Of a DNA stretch of 64,000 bases, positions 8,647 to 18,953 are shown in pieces. The stretch's first letter is position 1, and each line of letters opens with the position of its first letter. The position numbers and the translations under genes were made by a program. The notes beneath the pieces are model-generated. The model searched no databases and was not told where the DNA came from. It saw only the letters and a list, made by a program, of their open reading frames with translations. The stretch comes from Daejeonia sp002484105. Lineage in GTDB: Bacteria; Bacteroidota; Bacteroidia; Flavobacteriales; Weeksellaceae. The stretch lies in assembly GCF_051175565.1 (NCBI RefSeq), contig NZ_CP195105.1:2294001-2358000 (forward strand), given 5' to 3'.

Positions 8647-9540
8647 ATGATCACCCGCTCCATCTACATCGGCAATCCGGCTTATCTCAAGCTGAAAGAC
8701 GAACAAATGTACATTATGGAGCCCGAATCCGGAATGATGAAAGGAAAAGTGGCGGTGGAAGATTTGGGGCTTCTCATGCTGGATCACTGGCAAGTTACCG
8801 TTTCGCATCAGCTCATTCAAAAACTGATGAAAAACAATGTGGTGGTCATCAGTTGCGACGATGTGCATCTTCCGCATGGCATGATGCTTCCCATCTATGG
8901 GCACACTGAACATTCCGACCGCGTGAAAGACCAGCTGGAAGCCAGCGAACCACTGAAAAAACAACTCTGGAAACAAACTGTTGAATACAAAATCGACAAT
9001 CAGACCGAAGTGCTGAAGCGCTTAGGAAATTATTTTGAGCCCATGCCGTTTTACCGTCAGCAAGTAAAAAGCGGCGACATTACCAATATGGAGGGCATTG
9101 CAGCACAGCATTACTGGAAATATCTCATCAGTCTGGATTTTCTGCGGGAGCGGTACGGCGATCCGCCCAACCATTTTTTTAATTTCGGATATGCAGTACT
9201 GCGGAGCATGGTGGCAAGAGCCATAGTGGAGACCGGTCTGTTGCCGGTTCTGGGAATTTTTCACAAAAACAAATACAATCCGTACTGTCTTGCCGACGAT
9301 TTGATGGAACCCTACCGGCCTTTTGTGGATTTGCTGGTGATGCAGTGGCTCAACCTCCATCCCGAGACCGAGGATCTCGACAAAGAATTCAAGGCGCACA
9401 TCCTCAGGATTGCCACTTCGGATGTTCGTATAGATGGTAAAACCCGGCCGTTGATGGTAGCAGTAAGGATTACGGCTTCATCGCTCTATAAATGTTATAC
9501 CGGAGAAAAAAGACTGATTGCTTATCCCGAAATGATATGA
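8647..9540 (+). CDS. cas1: CRISPR-associated endonuclease/integrase Cas1, type II
   Basis: Integrase subunit that, with Cas2, inserts new spacers at the array. The length of 297 aa is typical for type II Cas1. Metal-binding residues are visible as E149 (NMEGIAAQHYW), H206 (GIFHKNKYNPYC) and D217/D218 (ADDLMEPYRPF). It begins 148 bp after the pRiA4b-like gene. That gap holds no gene I can support, so cas1 may have its own promoter or be read through from cas9. Composition is clearly richer in G+C than cas9, suggesting that the adaptation genes and the effector have different histories. Confidence 0.96.
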   Translation: MITRSIYIGNPAYLKLKDEQMYIMEPESGMMKGKVAVEDLGLLMLDHWQVTVSHQLIQKLMKNNVVVISCDDVHLPHGMMLPIYGHTEHSDRVKDQLEASEPLKKQLWKQTVEYKIDNQTEVLKRLGNYFEPMPFYRQQVKSGDITNMEGIAAQHYWKYLISLDFLRERYGDPPNHFFNFGYAVLRSMVARAIVETGLLPVLGIFHKNKYNPYCLADDLMEPYRPFVDLLVMQWLNLHPETEDLDKEFKAHILRIATSDVRIDGKTRPLMVAVRITASSLYKCYTGEKRLIAYPEMI

Positions 9541-10146
<606 letters not shown>

Positions 10147-10171
10147 TTTTTCCGATTCTGTTCAATGAAAA

Positions 10172-10194
10172 AATCCACTGATTTTCAGTGGATT
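10172..10194. terminator. Hairpin between cas2 and the array
   Basis: Perfect stem AATCCACTGA / TCAGTGGATT with a TTT loop, followed on the plus strand by AAATTTT. It can end the cas operon (plus strand) and may also end array transcripts running on the minus strand. Its core, CCACTGATTTTCAGTGG, is identical to the hairpin core on the other side of the array at 12488-12504. Confidence 0.68.
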
Positions 10195-12051
10195 AAATTT
10201 TGAGGTTGTGTTATATCTCAAAGATACTCAAAATTGAAAGCAATTCACAACCTGTGGCTATTCTTCAAGAAATTATTCAAGTTGTGTTATATCTCAAAGA
10301 TACTCAAAATTGAAAGCAATTCACAACCTATGAACCAATATTTGAAGCATTGCTTTTGTTGTGTTATATCTCAAAGATACTCAAAATTGAAAGCAATTCA
10401 CAACAAAAAAAATCTATTAAATTTTGAAAATCTAGTTGTGTTATATCTCAAAGATACTCAAAATTGAAAGCAATTCACAACATCCGCACCGGAAGCTCCT
10501 TTCTGCCATGCGTTGTGTTATATCTCAAAGATACTCAAAATTGAAAGCAATTCACAACTATGATACCCGTCACGCGTATACAAATAGTGTTGTGTTATAT
10601 CTCAAAGATACTCAAAATTGAAAGCAATTCACAACCAGCAAACCCGGATAATCGGAAACCATACCGTTGTGTTATATCTCAAAGATACTCAAAATTGAAA
10701 GCAATTCACAACCAAATATTAAATACTTTGAATGCCAAATTGGTTGTGTTATATCTCAAAGATACTCAAAATTGAAAGCAATTCACAACCGGAAAGCCTC
10801 TTTGTAAATACCGCCTGAAGTTGTGTTATATCTCAAAGATACTCAAAATTGAAAGCAATTCACAACTATTTTGTTTACGCGGAACTCAATGCCTGTGTTG
10901 TGTTATATCTCAAAGATACTCAAAATTGAAAGCAATTCACAACTCTGGCAAGGTCACAAATTCGATAAGATTCGTTGTGTTATATCTCAAAGATACTCAA
11001 AATTGAAAGCAATTCACAACGAAGTGTACGAAGTCGTTGCTACTGCTAAAGTTGTGTTATATCTCAAAGATACTCAAAATTGAAAGCAATTCACAACCGC
11101 CTGTTCAAACCATTCCCATTTTTTATCGTTGTGTTATATCTCAAAGATACTCAAAATTGAAAGCAATTCACAACTTTCCCGATATATTTTGCAAAGACAC
11201 GGGCGTTGTGTTATATCTCAAAGATACTCAAAATTGAAAGCAATTCACAACGCCACAGACCAGCGGAAATTCGACCAAGAGGTTGTGTTATATCTCAAAG
11301 ATACTCAAAATTGAAAGCAATTCACAACTATTTAAAGTTGTTTTCGATATGAAAAGGAGTTGTGTTATATCTCAAAGATACTCAAAATTGAAAGCAATTC
11401 ACAACTAATTCACATAAGCCTCCTTGAATCGTTTTGTTGTGTTATATCTCAAAGATACTCAAAATTGAAAGCAATTCACAACAGTTTGGATCAACTGAAA
11501 AAAGAAAACTTTGTTGTGTTATATCTCAAAGATACTCAAAATTGAAAGCAATTCACAACATAACCGATAAGCAAGCGTTATCAATGTCAGTTGTGTTATA
11601 TCTCAAAGATACTCAAAATTGAAAGCAATTCACAACTTTGGGTGAGATCTTATTTTTCCTCCGTAGGTTGTGTTATATCTCAAAGATACTCAAAATTGAA
11701 AGCAATTCACAACACAACCGGGATCCTCGGCGCAAAGCGAAACGTTGTGTTATATCTCAAAGATACTCAAAATTGAAAGCAATTCACAACATCAGTCGTA
11801 TCGGGATCATCTTCAACGAAGTTGTGTTATATCTCAAAGATACTCAAAATTGAAAGCAATTCACAACATTGATATGCTCTAAATCTGGAATCACATAGTT
11901 GTGTTATATCTCAAAGATACTCAAAATTGAAAGCAATTCACAACCATAACAAGATAGGTTTACTCCACGAGTTTGTTGTGTTATATCTCAAAGATACTCA
12001 AAATTGAAAGCAATTCACAACTGCATATTTAATTTGCTCTGTTCCATAATA

Positions 12052-12098
12052 GATGTGTTATATCTCAAAGATACTCAAAATTGAAAGCAATTCACAAC
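12052..12098 (-). repeat. Variant CRISPR repeat
   Basis: The 25th repeat carries a T-to-A change at its second plus-strand base (GATGTG instead of GTTGTG), which breaks the terminal inverted repeat. I found no other altered copy. Confidence 0.85.
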
Positions 12099-12373
12099 TG
12101 TCTGAACTGTCTTTGAACTTTGAATCTTGTTGTGTTATATCTCAAAGATACTCAAAATTGAAAGCAATTCACAACTTTGGGTAAAAATTATTGTTCCAGA
12201 AGCCGGTTGTGTTATATCTCAAAGATACTCAAAATTGAAAGCAATTCACAACCCAATCGTCATAATTATTCTCTACTTCTTCGTTGTGTTATATCTCAAA
12301 GATACTCAAAATTGAAAGCAATTCACAACACAGGCAGAACACAAACCAATAAGTGTTTAGTTGTGTTATATCT

Positions 12374-12381
12374 CAAAGATA
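12374..12381 (-). promoter_or_regulatory. Repeat-embedded promoter -7 box (shown for the last repeat; present in every repeat)
   Basis: On the minus strand each repeat contains TATCTTTG, a perfect match to the Bacteroidota -7 consensus TAnnTTTG. It lies 21 nt downstream of a TTG that can serve as the -33 element (repeat positions 2-4 and 26-33 in crRNA orientation). Transcription would start in the last bases of the repeat and run into the next spacer, as described for Neisseria and Campylobacter II-C arrays. Confidence 0.65.
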
Positions 12382-12471
12382 CTCAAAATTGAAAGCAATT
12401 CACAACAGTCAAACAAAAACTTTACTTGAGGTTTTTTGTTCCTTATCCCTTCCAAATCCGAGACAAAAAGA

Positions 12472-12479
12472 CAAATATA
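12472..12479 (-). promoter_or_regulatory. Candidate leader promoter upstream of the array (minus strand)
   Basis: TATATTTG on the minus strand matches TAnnTTTG. It would start a transcript about 60 nt before the first repeat in the crRNA direction. No clear TTG lies at the right -33 distance, so support is moderate. Confidence 0.42.
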
Positions 12480-12513
12480 AAAATAAACCACTGATTTTCA
12501 GTGGTTTATTTTT
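12476..12513 (-). terminator. Terminator after tRNA-Ala
   Basis: A 13-bp perfect stem AATAAACCACTGA / TCAGTGGTTTATT (12482-12510) with a TTT loop. On the minus strand it is followed by TTTTTATATTT. It ends the tRNA transcript before the array. Confidence 0.8.
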
Positions 12514-12521
12514 ATATTCCG

Positions 12522-12595
12522 TGGAGAATACGGGATTCGAACCCGTGACCTTTTGACTGCCAGTCAAACGCGCTAGCCAACTGCGCCAATCCCCC
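12522..12595 (-). tRNA. tRNA-Ala (anticodon GGC)
   Basis: Full cloverleaf on the minus strand. The acceptor stem GGGGGAT / ATTCTCC includes the G3-U70 pair that specifies alanine. The D arm is GCGC...GCGC, the anticodon stem TTTGA / TCAAA with loop CTGGCAG (anticodon GGC), and the T arm ACGGG TTCGAAC CCCGT-type. The discriminator base is A and the 3' CCA is not encoded, as usual in Bacteroidota. Confidence 0.93.
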
Positions 12596-12661
12596 GCTAA
12601 AAGTTTTGCAATGATATAAAATTTATTTTGTTCTTCCAAAAAATGGTCCCATAAAATGCAT

Positions 12662-12692
12662 AAAAAAACGGATATCTTTCGACATCCGTTTT
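12662..12692 (-). terminator. Terminator of the RND efflux operon
   Basis: On the minus strand a stem AAAACGGAT...ATCCGTTTT closes on a GAAA tetraloop and is followed by TTTTTTT. It lies 26 bp past the outer-membrane gene stop. Confidence 0.85.
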
Positions 12693-12717
12693 CTGTATCA
12701 TTCCTTCATGCATGATA

Positions 12718-14127
12718 TTATCTCCATCCACCACCTAAAGCGCGGTACAGCTCGACACCGGACTGTAATTTGGTATATTTGGCATTGGCAATGTTCAGCT
12801 CTGCATTTAATCTGTTAACATCAGCATTCAGCACTTCCAGATAGTTGGCCATGCCGTAATTTACCAACTCCTGAGAATAATCTGCAGATTTGTTGTAGGC
12901 TTCAAGTTCTTTTGTTTTCAGGGCGATAAACTTGTCTTGGGATTCGTAAGCCTTCAGAGCATCCGAAACTTCTTTACCAGCCGTCAGGACGGTCTTTCTG
13001 TAATTCAGATAAGCCTTTTCTTTAGTAGCAAGGCTGGCTTCATAATTAGAACGGATCTGACGTTTGTTCAGAAGCGGCTGTGTAAGCCCAGCCACAACAC
13101 TGGCAAAAAGAGATTTGGCACTGAACAAATGATCTATATCCACAGACTGCAGGCCTCCACTCCCTGTAAGTTTGAGTGAAGGATAAAACTCTGCTTTAGC
13201 TGCATTGGTCAGTTCAAAAGCATTCATCAGGCTGTATTCTGCAGCTTTTACATCGGGACGGTTTTCCAGAAGACTGGCTGCATATCCGAGATCAGGATGA
13301 ATATTGAAGCTCTGCCCGTTCAGACTTCCCCGTTCAATTTTATGGGAAGGCTCGCCCATCAGCAGGCAAATGGAATTTTCAAGTTGTGTTATCTGTACTT
13401 CCAGACTTATCAGGGAAGCTTCGGCATTGTACACCAAAGCTGCACTCTGCTGTACGGCCGCTTCAGTAAGAGTACCGGCATCTTTGAGAGCCTGTGTCGT
13501 TTCAAGATTCTTTTTTCTGATGGTGATGGTCTGCTCAATGATGTTCTTTTGTTCATCCAGAGTCAGCAACTGGTAATAAGCAGTTGCAATGGAAGAAACA
13601 AGGCTGCTTTTCACGGTTTGGTGCGCAGCTACAGTTCCCAGATAAGATGCATACTGTGCCTTCTGCTGTGCACTGAGTTTTCCCCACAGATCAGCTTCCC
13701 ATCCGATGCTTGCCGTGATGTCAAACTGGTTGATATATCTTCTGTCTCCGATAATCTGCCCCATCTGCGTATTGAGCGATGACGTGGAAAAAGTATATCC
13801 CGGTCCCACAGAAAGTGTCGGCTGGTAGGCAGCTTTTGCCTGTTTCAGATAGGCTTCTGCAGAAGCAATATTCTGCAATGCCATCCGGATATCAAGATTA
13901 TTGTCCAAGGCTTTCGAAATGTATCCCTGCAGGATAGGATCTGCAAAGATTTCCTTCCAGGAAACCGTTGCTGTACTGAGGCTGTCTTTCGGAAGCTGGT
14001 CTGTACGGAAAAGCTTCTCTTCTGCAACATCCTTCGGGCGCTCATATTTCTGTCTCGCAACGCAGGAAGTCAGCACTGCTGCAGCCATCAGAAATATTAG
14101 CGGATATCTTATTATTTGTTTTTTCAT
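12718..14127 (-). CDS. Outer-membrane efflux lipoprotein (NodT/OprM type) of an RND pump
   Basis: TolC-like outer-membrane channel for the pump encoded just upstream. The 469-aa protein starts with a lipoprotein signal ending in LTSC, so it should be lipid-anchored like OprM. It contains two outer-membrane efflux repeats, each with long helical stretches (for example ALDNNLDIRMALQNIASAEAYLKQAK and the mirror segment near LNAELNIANAKYTKL). It is the last gene of the operon: 12 bp after the RND gene and directly before a terminator. Confidence 0.93.
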   Translation of the reverse strand: MKKQIIRYPLIFLMAAAVLTSCVARQKYERPKDVAEEKLFRTDQLPKDSLSTATVSWKEIFADPILQGYISKALDNNLDIRMALQNIASAEAYLKQAKAAYQPTLSVGPGYTFSTSSLNTQMGQIIGDRRYINQFDITASIGWEADLWGKLSAQQKAQYASYLGTVAAHQTVKSSLVSSIATAYYQLLTLDEQKNIIEQTITIRKKNLETTQALKDAGTLTEAAVQQSAALVYNAEASLISLEVQITQLENSICLLMGEPSHKIERGSLNGQSFNIHPDLGYAASLLENRPDVKAAEYSLMNAFELTNAAKAEFYPSLKLTGSGGLQSVDIDHLFSAKSLFASVVAGLTQPLLNKRQIRSNYEASLATKEKAYLNYRKTVLTAGKEVSDALKAYESQDKFIALKTKELEAYNKSADYSQELVNYGMANYLEVLNADVNRLNAELNIANAKYTKLQSGVELYRALGGGWR

Positions 14128-14139
14128 AACAGTTAAATA

Positions 14140-17100
14140 TTATTCAGAAAGATTTACTTCTTTCTGCTGAATCGGTTTTACTTTTTCCTGAAGACTTTCA
14201 AAAATCACATACAATACCGGGATGACGAGCAGGCCGAAGAAGGTACCCATGAGCAGACCAAAAGCTGCTCCGGTTGCAATAGATCGGTTACCTACAGCAC
14301 CAATTCCAGATGAAAATACCAATGGGAGCAGCCCAAAGATAAAGGCAAAGGATGTCATCAGAATTGGCCTCAAACGTGCTTTGGCAGCATTGATGGCAGA
14401 CATGACGATGGTTTCTCCGTGATGCCTTCTCTGTACAGCAAACTCCACAATCAGAATGGCATTCTTCGCGAGAAGCCCCACCAGCATAATCAGTGAAATC
14501 TGAAAATAAATATTGTTCTCGAGCCCGAAAATCTTCTGTCCGAAATAAGCTCCCGCCACACCAAGCGGCAACGAACAGATCACGGAAAGCGGAAGAATAT
14601 AGCTTTCGTACTGCGCAGAAAGAATAAAATACACAAATATCAGACTCAAAATAAATATTACGACTGTTTGTGATCCGGAAAGAAGCTCCTGACGCGAAAG
14701 GCCTGTGAACTCCACAGAATAATTAGAACCGAGGTTGCTTTCTGCCACTTCCTGCACAGCCTTTATCGCATCACCGGTACTGTAACCCAGATTGTTGGCT
14801 CCGGAAATCTTCACCGAACTGAAGAGATTATAACGCGTCACACTTTGTGGTCCGTAGGTTTTCTCCATAGTGACAAACTGAGATACCGGTGTCATTTCTC
14901 CCGAACTGGTCTTTACATAGAGTTCGTTAAGGCTTGTCAGATTCTTGCGGCTATCGGGCAATGCCTGAATCATAACGCGGAACTGTTTTCCGTACTTGGT
15001 AAAGTCTGCCGCATAAATACCTCCAACATATCCCTGCATTACAGAAAGAATACTCGAAACGGAAACTCCCGACTGCATGGCCAAAGGCACATTGATATTC
15101 ATCTGATACTGGGGATAGCGGGTATTGAAGGATGTCTGCGCATACTGGATCTCAGGACGCTGCATCAAGGCTCCGATAAATTTCTGTGTTGCATTGTTCA
15201 GCGATTGGTAGTCCTGCCCTGCCTTGTCGAGAAGAACAAACTCGAACCCTGCACTGGCGCCAAATCCCATAATGGAGGGCGGCTGGAAAAATACAATCTG
15301 CCCACCGGGAACGCCCGCGGCGATGCCAAAGAGTTTCTTGGTGAGTGCATCAGCAGTCTCATCATTTCCCCTCTCATCAAAACTCTTCAGTTTAATAAAA
15401 ATCAGGCCATTGTTGCTTCCACTTCCGGAGAAGAAACTCCTTCCTGTAGATATCGTCACACTGTTAACACCCGGCAGTTTTTCAATTTTACTCTGGAGGT
15501 TTTTGATGACACTGTATGTTCTTTCCTGCGAAGATCCCGGAGAAAGCTCTACATTTCCGAAAATTACACCTCGGTCTTCTGTTGGCACAAAACCTGTTTT
15601 CATCGTTGAGTTTGCCCAGAAAAGAATGAGCCCGGCTACCATAAATACCAGAAGTGTCGTCCACTTATGACGGATGAGGAAGACAAAAGCCCTTCCGTAG
15701 CGTTCTGTGCCTGCTTTGAAGGTATCATTGAAGCGGTGGAAGAATTTTCCGACAAAAGATTTCTGTTCATATTCCTTGTCGTGCTGTTCGGATTTCAGGA
15801 AGAGCGAACAAAGTACAGGACTCAGTGTTAATGCATTCACTGCAGATATCAGGATCGCTACAATCAGTGTAATCCCAAACTGCTGATAGAATACTCCCGT
15901 TGTCCCTTTAATGAATGTTACCGGAATGAATACTGCAGCCATCACAAGAGTAATGGAGATAATTGCACCGGTAATCTCGCTCATAGCCTCTATTGTAGCT
16001 TTCTTGGGATCCTTTATCCCCTGTTCCATCTTGGCATGGACGGCCTCTACCACCACAATGGCGTCATCCACTACAATACCGATGGCCAGTACGAGTGCAA
16101 AAAGTGTCAGCAGGTTTAGGGAATATCCGAAAAGGTTCAGGAAGAAAAAACTTCCGACAATGGATACTGGAACCGCAATAGCAGGAATAAGTGTAGACCG
16201 GAAATCCTGAAGAAAAATATATACCACAATAAATACCAGAATAAAGGCCTCAAGAAGTGTATGCAACACTTTTTCGATGGAGGCATTCAGGAATTCGTTG
16301 GAGTCGAAGTTGATGACATATTTTATCCCGCTCGGGAAGTCTTTCTGCGCAGTGGCCAGATAGGTTTTGATATCGTTGATGATGTCACGTGCATTGGAAC
16401 CCGGTGTCTGCATGATTCCGATACTTACGGCAGGATCGTTGCCGCTTTCCCCTTTTCCTGAATAAGACAGAGCGTTGAGTTCTATTTTGGCAACATCTTT
16501 CAGCAAAAGATTCTGGCCGTTTCCGAGTGATTTCAGTACAATGTTGTCGTATTGTGAAACATTGTTGTATTTCCCCACATACCGGATGATATACTCAAAC
16601 GAGCTTCCGCTGTTTTGTCCGAGCGATCCGGCAGCAGCTTCCTGGCTCTGGGAACTGATGGCACTTGATATGTCTGCAGGCACCAGACCGTAAGCAGACA
16701 TTTTTGCGGGATCAATCCATATCCTCATAGAATAGGTTTTGCCGCCCATCACATTGGCATCTCCTACACCGTTAATACGTTTCAGTGCCGGCACTACATT
16801 GATGTTCAGATAATTCTGCAGATAGACATCATCAAGATTCTTGTTTTCGGAATAGAAGGACATGAACATCAGTGCACTGGTCTGCTGTTTCTGTGTCACT
16901 ACTCCGGCACGGGTTACTTCACTAGGCAGAAGTGACGATGCACGGGCAACCCTGTTCTGTACGTTCACCGCTGCAATGTCAGGATCCACTCCCTGTTTGA
17001 AGAATACCTGAATGGTGGCGGAACCGTCATTGGTGGCGGAGGACGAAATATAGTCCATCCCCTCTACCCCATTGATCTGTTCTTCCAACGGCACCACGAC

Positions 17101-17280
17101 ACTCTTCATCACCGTTTCGGCATTGGCACCTGTATAGCTCGCGGAAACATTCACCGTAGGAGGTGCAATATCCGGATACTGCGTAATCGGCAGGGAAATG
17201 AGACCAAGAATCCCCAGTATCACAATGATAATGGAAATCACGGTAGACATTACCGGCCGGTTAATAAAATTCTTTATCAT
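14140..17280 (-). CDS. RND-family multidrug efflux transporter (HAE1/AcrB type)
   Basis: Proton-driven inner-membrane pump of a tripartite efflux system. The 1046-aa length is that of AcrB. It starts MIKNFINRPVMSTVIS, the usual first helix. The TM4 proton-relay pair is seen in GIVVDDAIVVVEAVH and the TM10 lysine in LLAKNAILIVEFA. Two large periplasmic loops flank the membrane blocks. Only 3 bp separate it from the adaptor gene and 12 bp from the channel gene, so all three form one operon. Substrate cannot be told from sequence; hydrophobic drugs, dyes or detergents are typical for HAE1. Confidence 0.96.
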   Translation of the reverse strand: MIKNFINRPVMSTVISIIIVILGILGLISLPITQYPDIAPPTVNVSASYTGANAETVMKSVVVPLEEQINGVEGMDYISSSATNDGSATIQVFFKQGVDPDIAAVNVQNRVARASSLLPSEVTRAGVVTQKQQTSALMFMSFYSENKNLDDVYLQNYLNINVVPALKRINGVGDANVMGGKTYSMRIWIDPAKMSAYGLVPADISSAISSQSQEAAAGSLGQNSGSSFEYIIRYVGKYNNVSQYDNIVLKSLGNGQNLLLKDVAKIELNALSYSGKGESGNDPAVSIGIMQTPGSNARDIINDIKTYLATAQKDFPSGIKYVINFDSNEFLNASIEKVLHTLLEAFILVFIVVYIFLQDFRSTLIPAIAVPVSIVGSFFFLNLFGYSLNLLTLFALVLAIGIVVDDAIVVVEAVHAKMEQGIKDPKKATIEAMSEITGAIISITLVMAAVFIPVTFIKGTTGVFYQQFGITLIVAILISAVNALTLSPVLCSLFLKSEQHDKEYEQKSFVGKFFHRFNDTFKAGTERYGRAFVFLIRHKWTTLLVFMVAGLILFWANSTMKTGFVPTEDRGVIFGNVELSPGSSQERTYSVIKNLQSKIEKLPGVNSVTISTGRSFFSGSGSNNGLIFIKLKSFDERGNDETADALTKKLFGIAAGVPGGQIVFFQPPSIMGFGASAGFEFVLLDKAGQDYQSLNNATQKFIGALMQRPEIQYAQTSFNTRYPQYQMNINVPLAMQSGVSVSSILSVMQGYVGGIYAADFTKYGKQFRVMIQALPDSRKNLTSLNELYVKTSSGEMTPVSQFVTMEKTYGPQSVTRYNLFSSVKISGANNLGYSTGDAIKAVQEVAESNLGSNYSVEFTGLSRQELLSGSQTVVIFILSLIFVYFILSAQYESYILPLSVICSLPLGVAGAYFGQKIFGLENNIYFQISLIMLVGLLAKNAILIVEFAVQRRHHGETIVMSAINAAKARLRPILMTSFAFIFGLLPLVFSSGIGAVGNRSIATGAAFGLLMGTFFGLLVIPVLYVIFESLQEKVKPIQQKEVNLSE

Positions 17281-17283
17281 TAC

Positions 17284-18468
17284 TTAAAACAATGGTTTAA
17301 TGGATTGTACAAGACTATCGGCATTGATGGGTTTGGGAATGATTTCGTCATTATCTTTCAGCCCCTCAACACTCATGGCCACTACTTTGTCGCCTTTGCT
17401 AAGTCCGGAAGTGACCACAGCATAGTTGCTGATACGGTCCTTAACGGTTACTACAGTACTTTTCAGTTTGTTGTTTTGTACTTTGTAGGCATATACAATA
17501 CCCTGCTGTTCGTATGTGGCACTTTCAGGAATAACGACTACATTGTCATAATTCACCGGCAGTAGTATTGTTCCGCTGTTTCCGTTGCTCAGCAGTTTCT
17601 GTGGGTTATTGAAACCGACGCGGAACTGAATGGTTCCTGTAGACGAATCAATCTGTCCGGTAACGGTTTCCACACGTCCTTTCTCAGGATACAGCGTACC
17701 GTTGGCCAGCTGCAGCTGCACCATAGGCAGATTTCTGATTTTTTCCGGAACAGTTGCTCCCGGAGATTTCTCAAGGAAACTGAAATATTCTTTTTCGTTC
17801 ATGGAGAAATAGGCATATACCTGGCGTGTATCAGAAATGGTGGTAAGTGCAGTCTGATCACTCGGTCCGACAAGGCTTCCCACTTTCAGTGGCAATTTGC
17901 CCACCACACCGGATATGGGTGCACGAACAATGGAATAATCTACATTGGCCTGCGTGCTTTTGTAATTGGCAACCGATTGCTGCTGCGATGCTCTGGCCTG
18001 CTGCAGTTGTGCTTTGGCTTTGGCAAGATTGGCATTGGCGGTTTCCAGTTGCACACGACTGATGATGTTTTTCTGTACCAGTGGGATCAGTTTGTTCACT
18101 TCCACCTGTGCAGCACTTACCGCAGCCTGGGCGGCAGTGACATTTGCCTGTGCTGCAGAAACGCCTGCTTTGGCAGCATCGGCGGTCTCCGTCAATACAT
18201 TGGTTTCAATGCGGAAGAGCGGTTGCCCTTTCGTTACGTACTGGCCTTCGTCTACCAGCACCTGAGTAATGTACCCCTGTATTTTGGCACGTACATCATT
18301 GTTCACGATTCCTTCTACCGAAGCCGGGAAACTCTGGTAACCGGTAAGGTTTTTGGTTTCTGCGGATACCACGGGATAGGGTTTCGGCCCGTCCTTTCTC
18401 TGTTCCTCCTTTTTGCAGGAAGCCAGAGAGAGTGCCGCTACAGACAGCAGTAAGAGCTTATTTCTCAT
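17284..18468 (-). CDS. RND periplasmic adaptor (membrane fusion protein, AcrA type)
   Basis: Links the RND pump to the outer-membrane channel. The 394-aa protein has a lipoprotein signal (LSLASC). Its biotinyl-lipoyl-like halves (VRAKIQGYITQVLVDEGQYV and VRAPISGVVGKLPLKVGSLV) flank a long alanine/glutamine-rich coiled coil (about residues 85-175). A beta-barrel and a membrane-proximal domain follow. It is the first pump gene after the regulator (15 bp away). Confidence 0.94.
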   Translation of the reverse strand: MRNKLLLLSVAALSLASCKKEEQRKDGPKPYPVVSAETKNLTGYQSFPASVEGIVNNDVRAKIQGYITQVLVDEGQYVTKGQPLFRIETNVLTETADAAKAGVSAAQANVTAAQAAVSAAQVEVNKLIPLVQKNIISRVQLETANANLAKAKAQLQQARASQQQSVANYKSTQANVDYSIVRAPISGVVGKLPLKVGSLVGPSDQTALTTISDTRQVYAYFSMNEKEYFSFLEKSPGATVPEKIRNLPMVQLQLANGTLYPEKGRVETVTGQIDSSTGTIQFRVGFNNPQKLLSNGNSGTILLPVNYDNVVVIPESATYEQQGIVYAYKVQNNKLKSTVVTVKDRISNYAVVTSGLSKGDKVVAMSVEGLKDNDEIIPKPINADSLVQSIKPLF

Positions 18469-18483
18469 AAATCTATTGTTGTT

Positions 18484-18939
18484 TTAAAATTTACTTAAAG
18501 ATTCTTCTATATTTTCTATATTCTTTTTCAGTACATTTTTGTAGGCTTCGGATTTGCCGAGAATCACTTCGGATTTGCCGGTATAGAATTTCTGAAGCTC
18601 AGTGACGATTTTCACTTCTTCCGACAGCCGGTCTGCAATTTCTTTCATGCGGATCTTCACAAAATCTTCGTTAATGACAAAATACCGTTTCCTTTCATCC
18701 AATTTGTTGATGTCGGAAACCAGTTTGTTACTGAGCAGAAGATTAAGGCTTGTGGAAACCGAACTTTTACTGGCAGAGAAAATATCAACCATATCATCGA
18801 ATGTAAGCCCATCGCGGGCAACATCAAAAAGCAGATATGCATAAATTTTCCCGGCAAGAGGAGGCAGATCATAGGTCTTACTGTAATGTTTTACCAGGCT
18901 GCAAAAAAGTTTCTGGTCTATATCAAAAGTAATATGCAC
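18484..18939 (-). CDS. MarR/GbsR-type regulator of the RND operon
   Basis: Winged-helix DNA-binding protein (about 151 aa). DLPPLAGKIYAYLLF, then LTFDDMVDIFSASKSSVSTSLNLLLSNKLV (recognition helix), then ERKRYFVI (wing) fit the GbsR branch of MarR proteins. The C-terminus is coiled coil. I chose the GTG at 18939. A longer frame to a TTG at 19041 would overlap the GNAT gene and would put a promoter-like box (TATTTTTG, 18954-18961) and a palindrome (18971-18986) inside the coding sequence. It lies 15 bp before the adaptor gene, so it probably represses the pump and itself. Confidence 0.85.
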   Translation of the reverse strand: MHITFDIDQKLFCSLVKHYSKTYDLPPLAGKIYAYLLFDVARDGLTFDDMVDIFSASKSSVSTSLNLLLSNKLVSDINKLDERKRYFVINEDFVKIRMKEIADRLSEEVKIVTELQKFYTGKSEVILGKSEAYKNVLKKNIENIEESLSKF

Positions 18940-18953
18940 TGAATAATTTTGTG

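Larger units (their letters stand above)
10205..12406 (-). CRISPR. Type II-C CRISPR array, 29 repeats of 47 bp, 28 spacers
   Basis: The repeats start at 10205 and 10281 and then every 77 bp from 10358 to 12360. Spacers are 30 nt except the first (29 nt). On the plus strand the repeat begins GTTGTGTTATATCTC and ends GCAATTCACAAC, with 6-bp inverted ends (GTTGTG/CACAAC). The crRNA orientation is minus. Read on that strand the repeat begins GTTGTGAATTGCTTTC, the part that pairs with the tracrRNA anti-repeats, and it resembles published Bacteroides II-C repeats. I saw a substitution in only one repeat (the one at 12052). No spacer target was identified. The many short ORFs across the array are repeat artefacts. 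Confidence 0.98.

Noticed and set aside
10205..12406. Many short plus-strand frames (for example repeated CYISKILKIESNSQ)
   Set aside because: They are translations of the 47-bp CRISPR repeats and change with every spacer.
10205..12406. Self-targeting spacers
   Set aside because: I did not find a match on reading, but I did not compare all 28 spacers with the whole window, so no claim is made.
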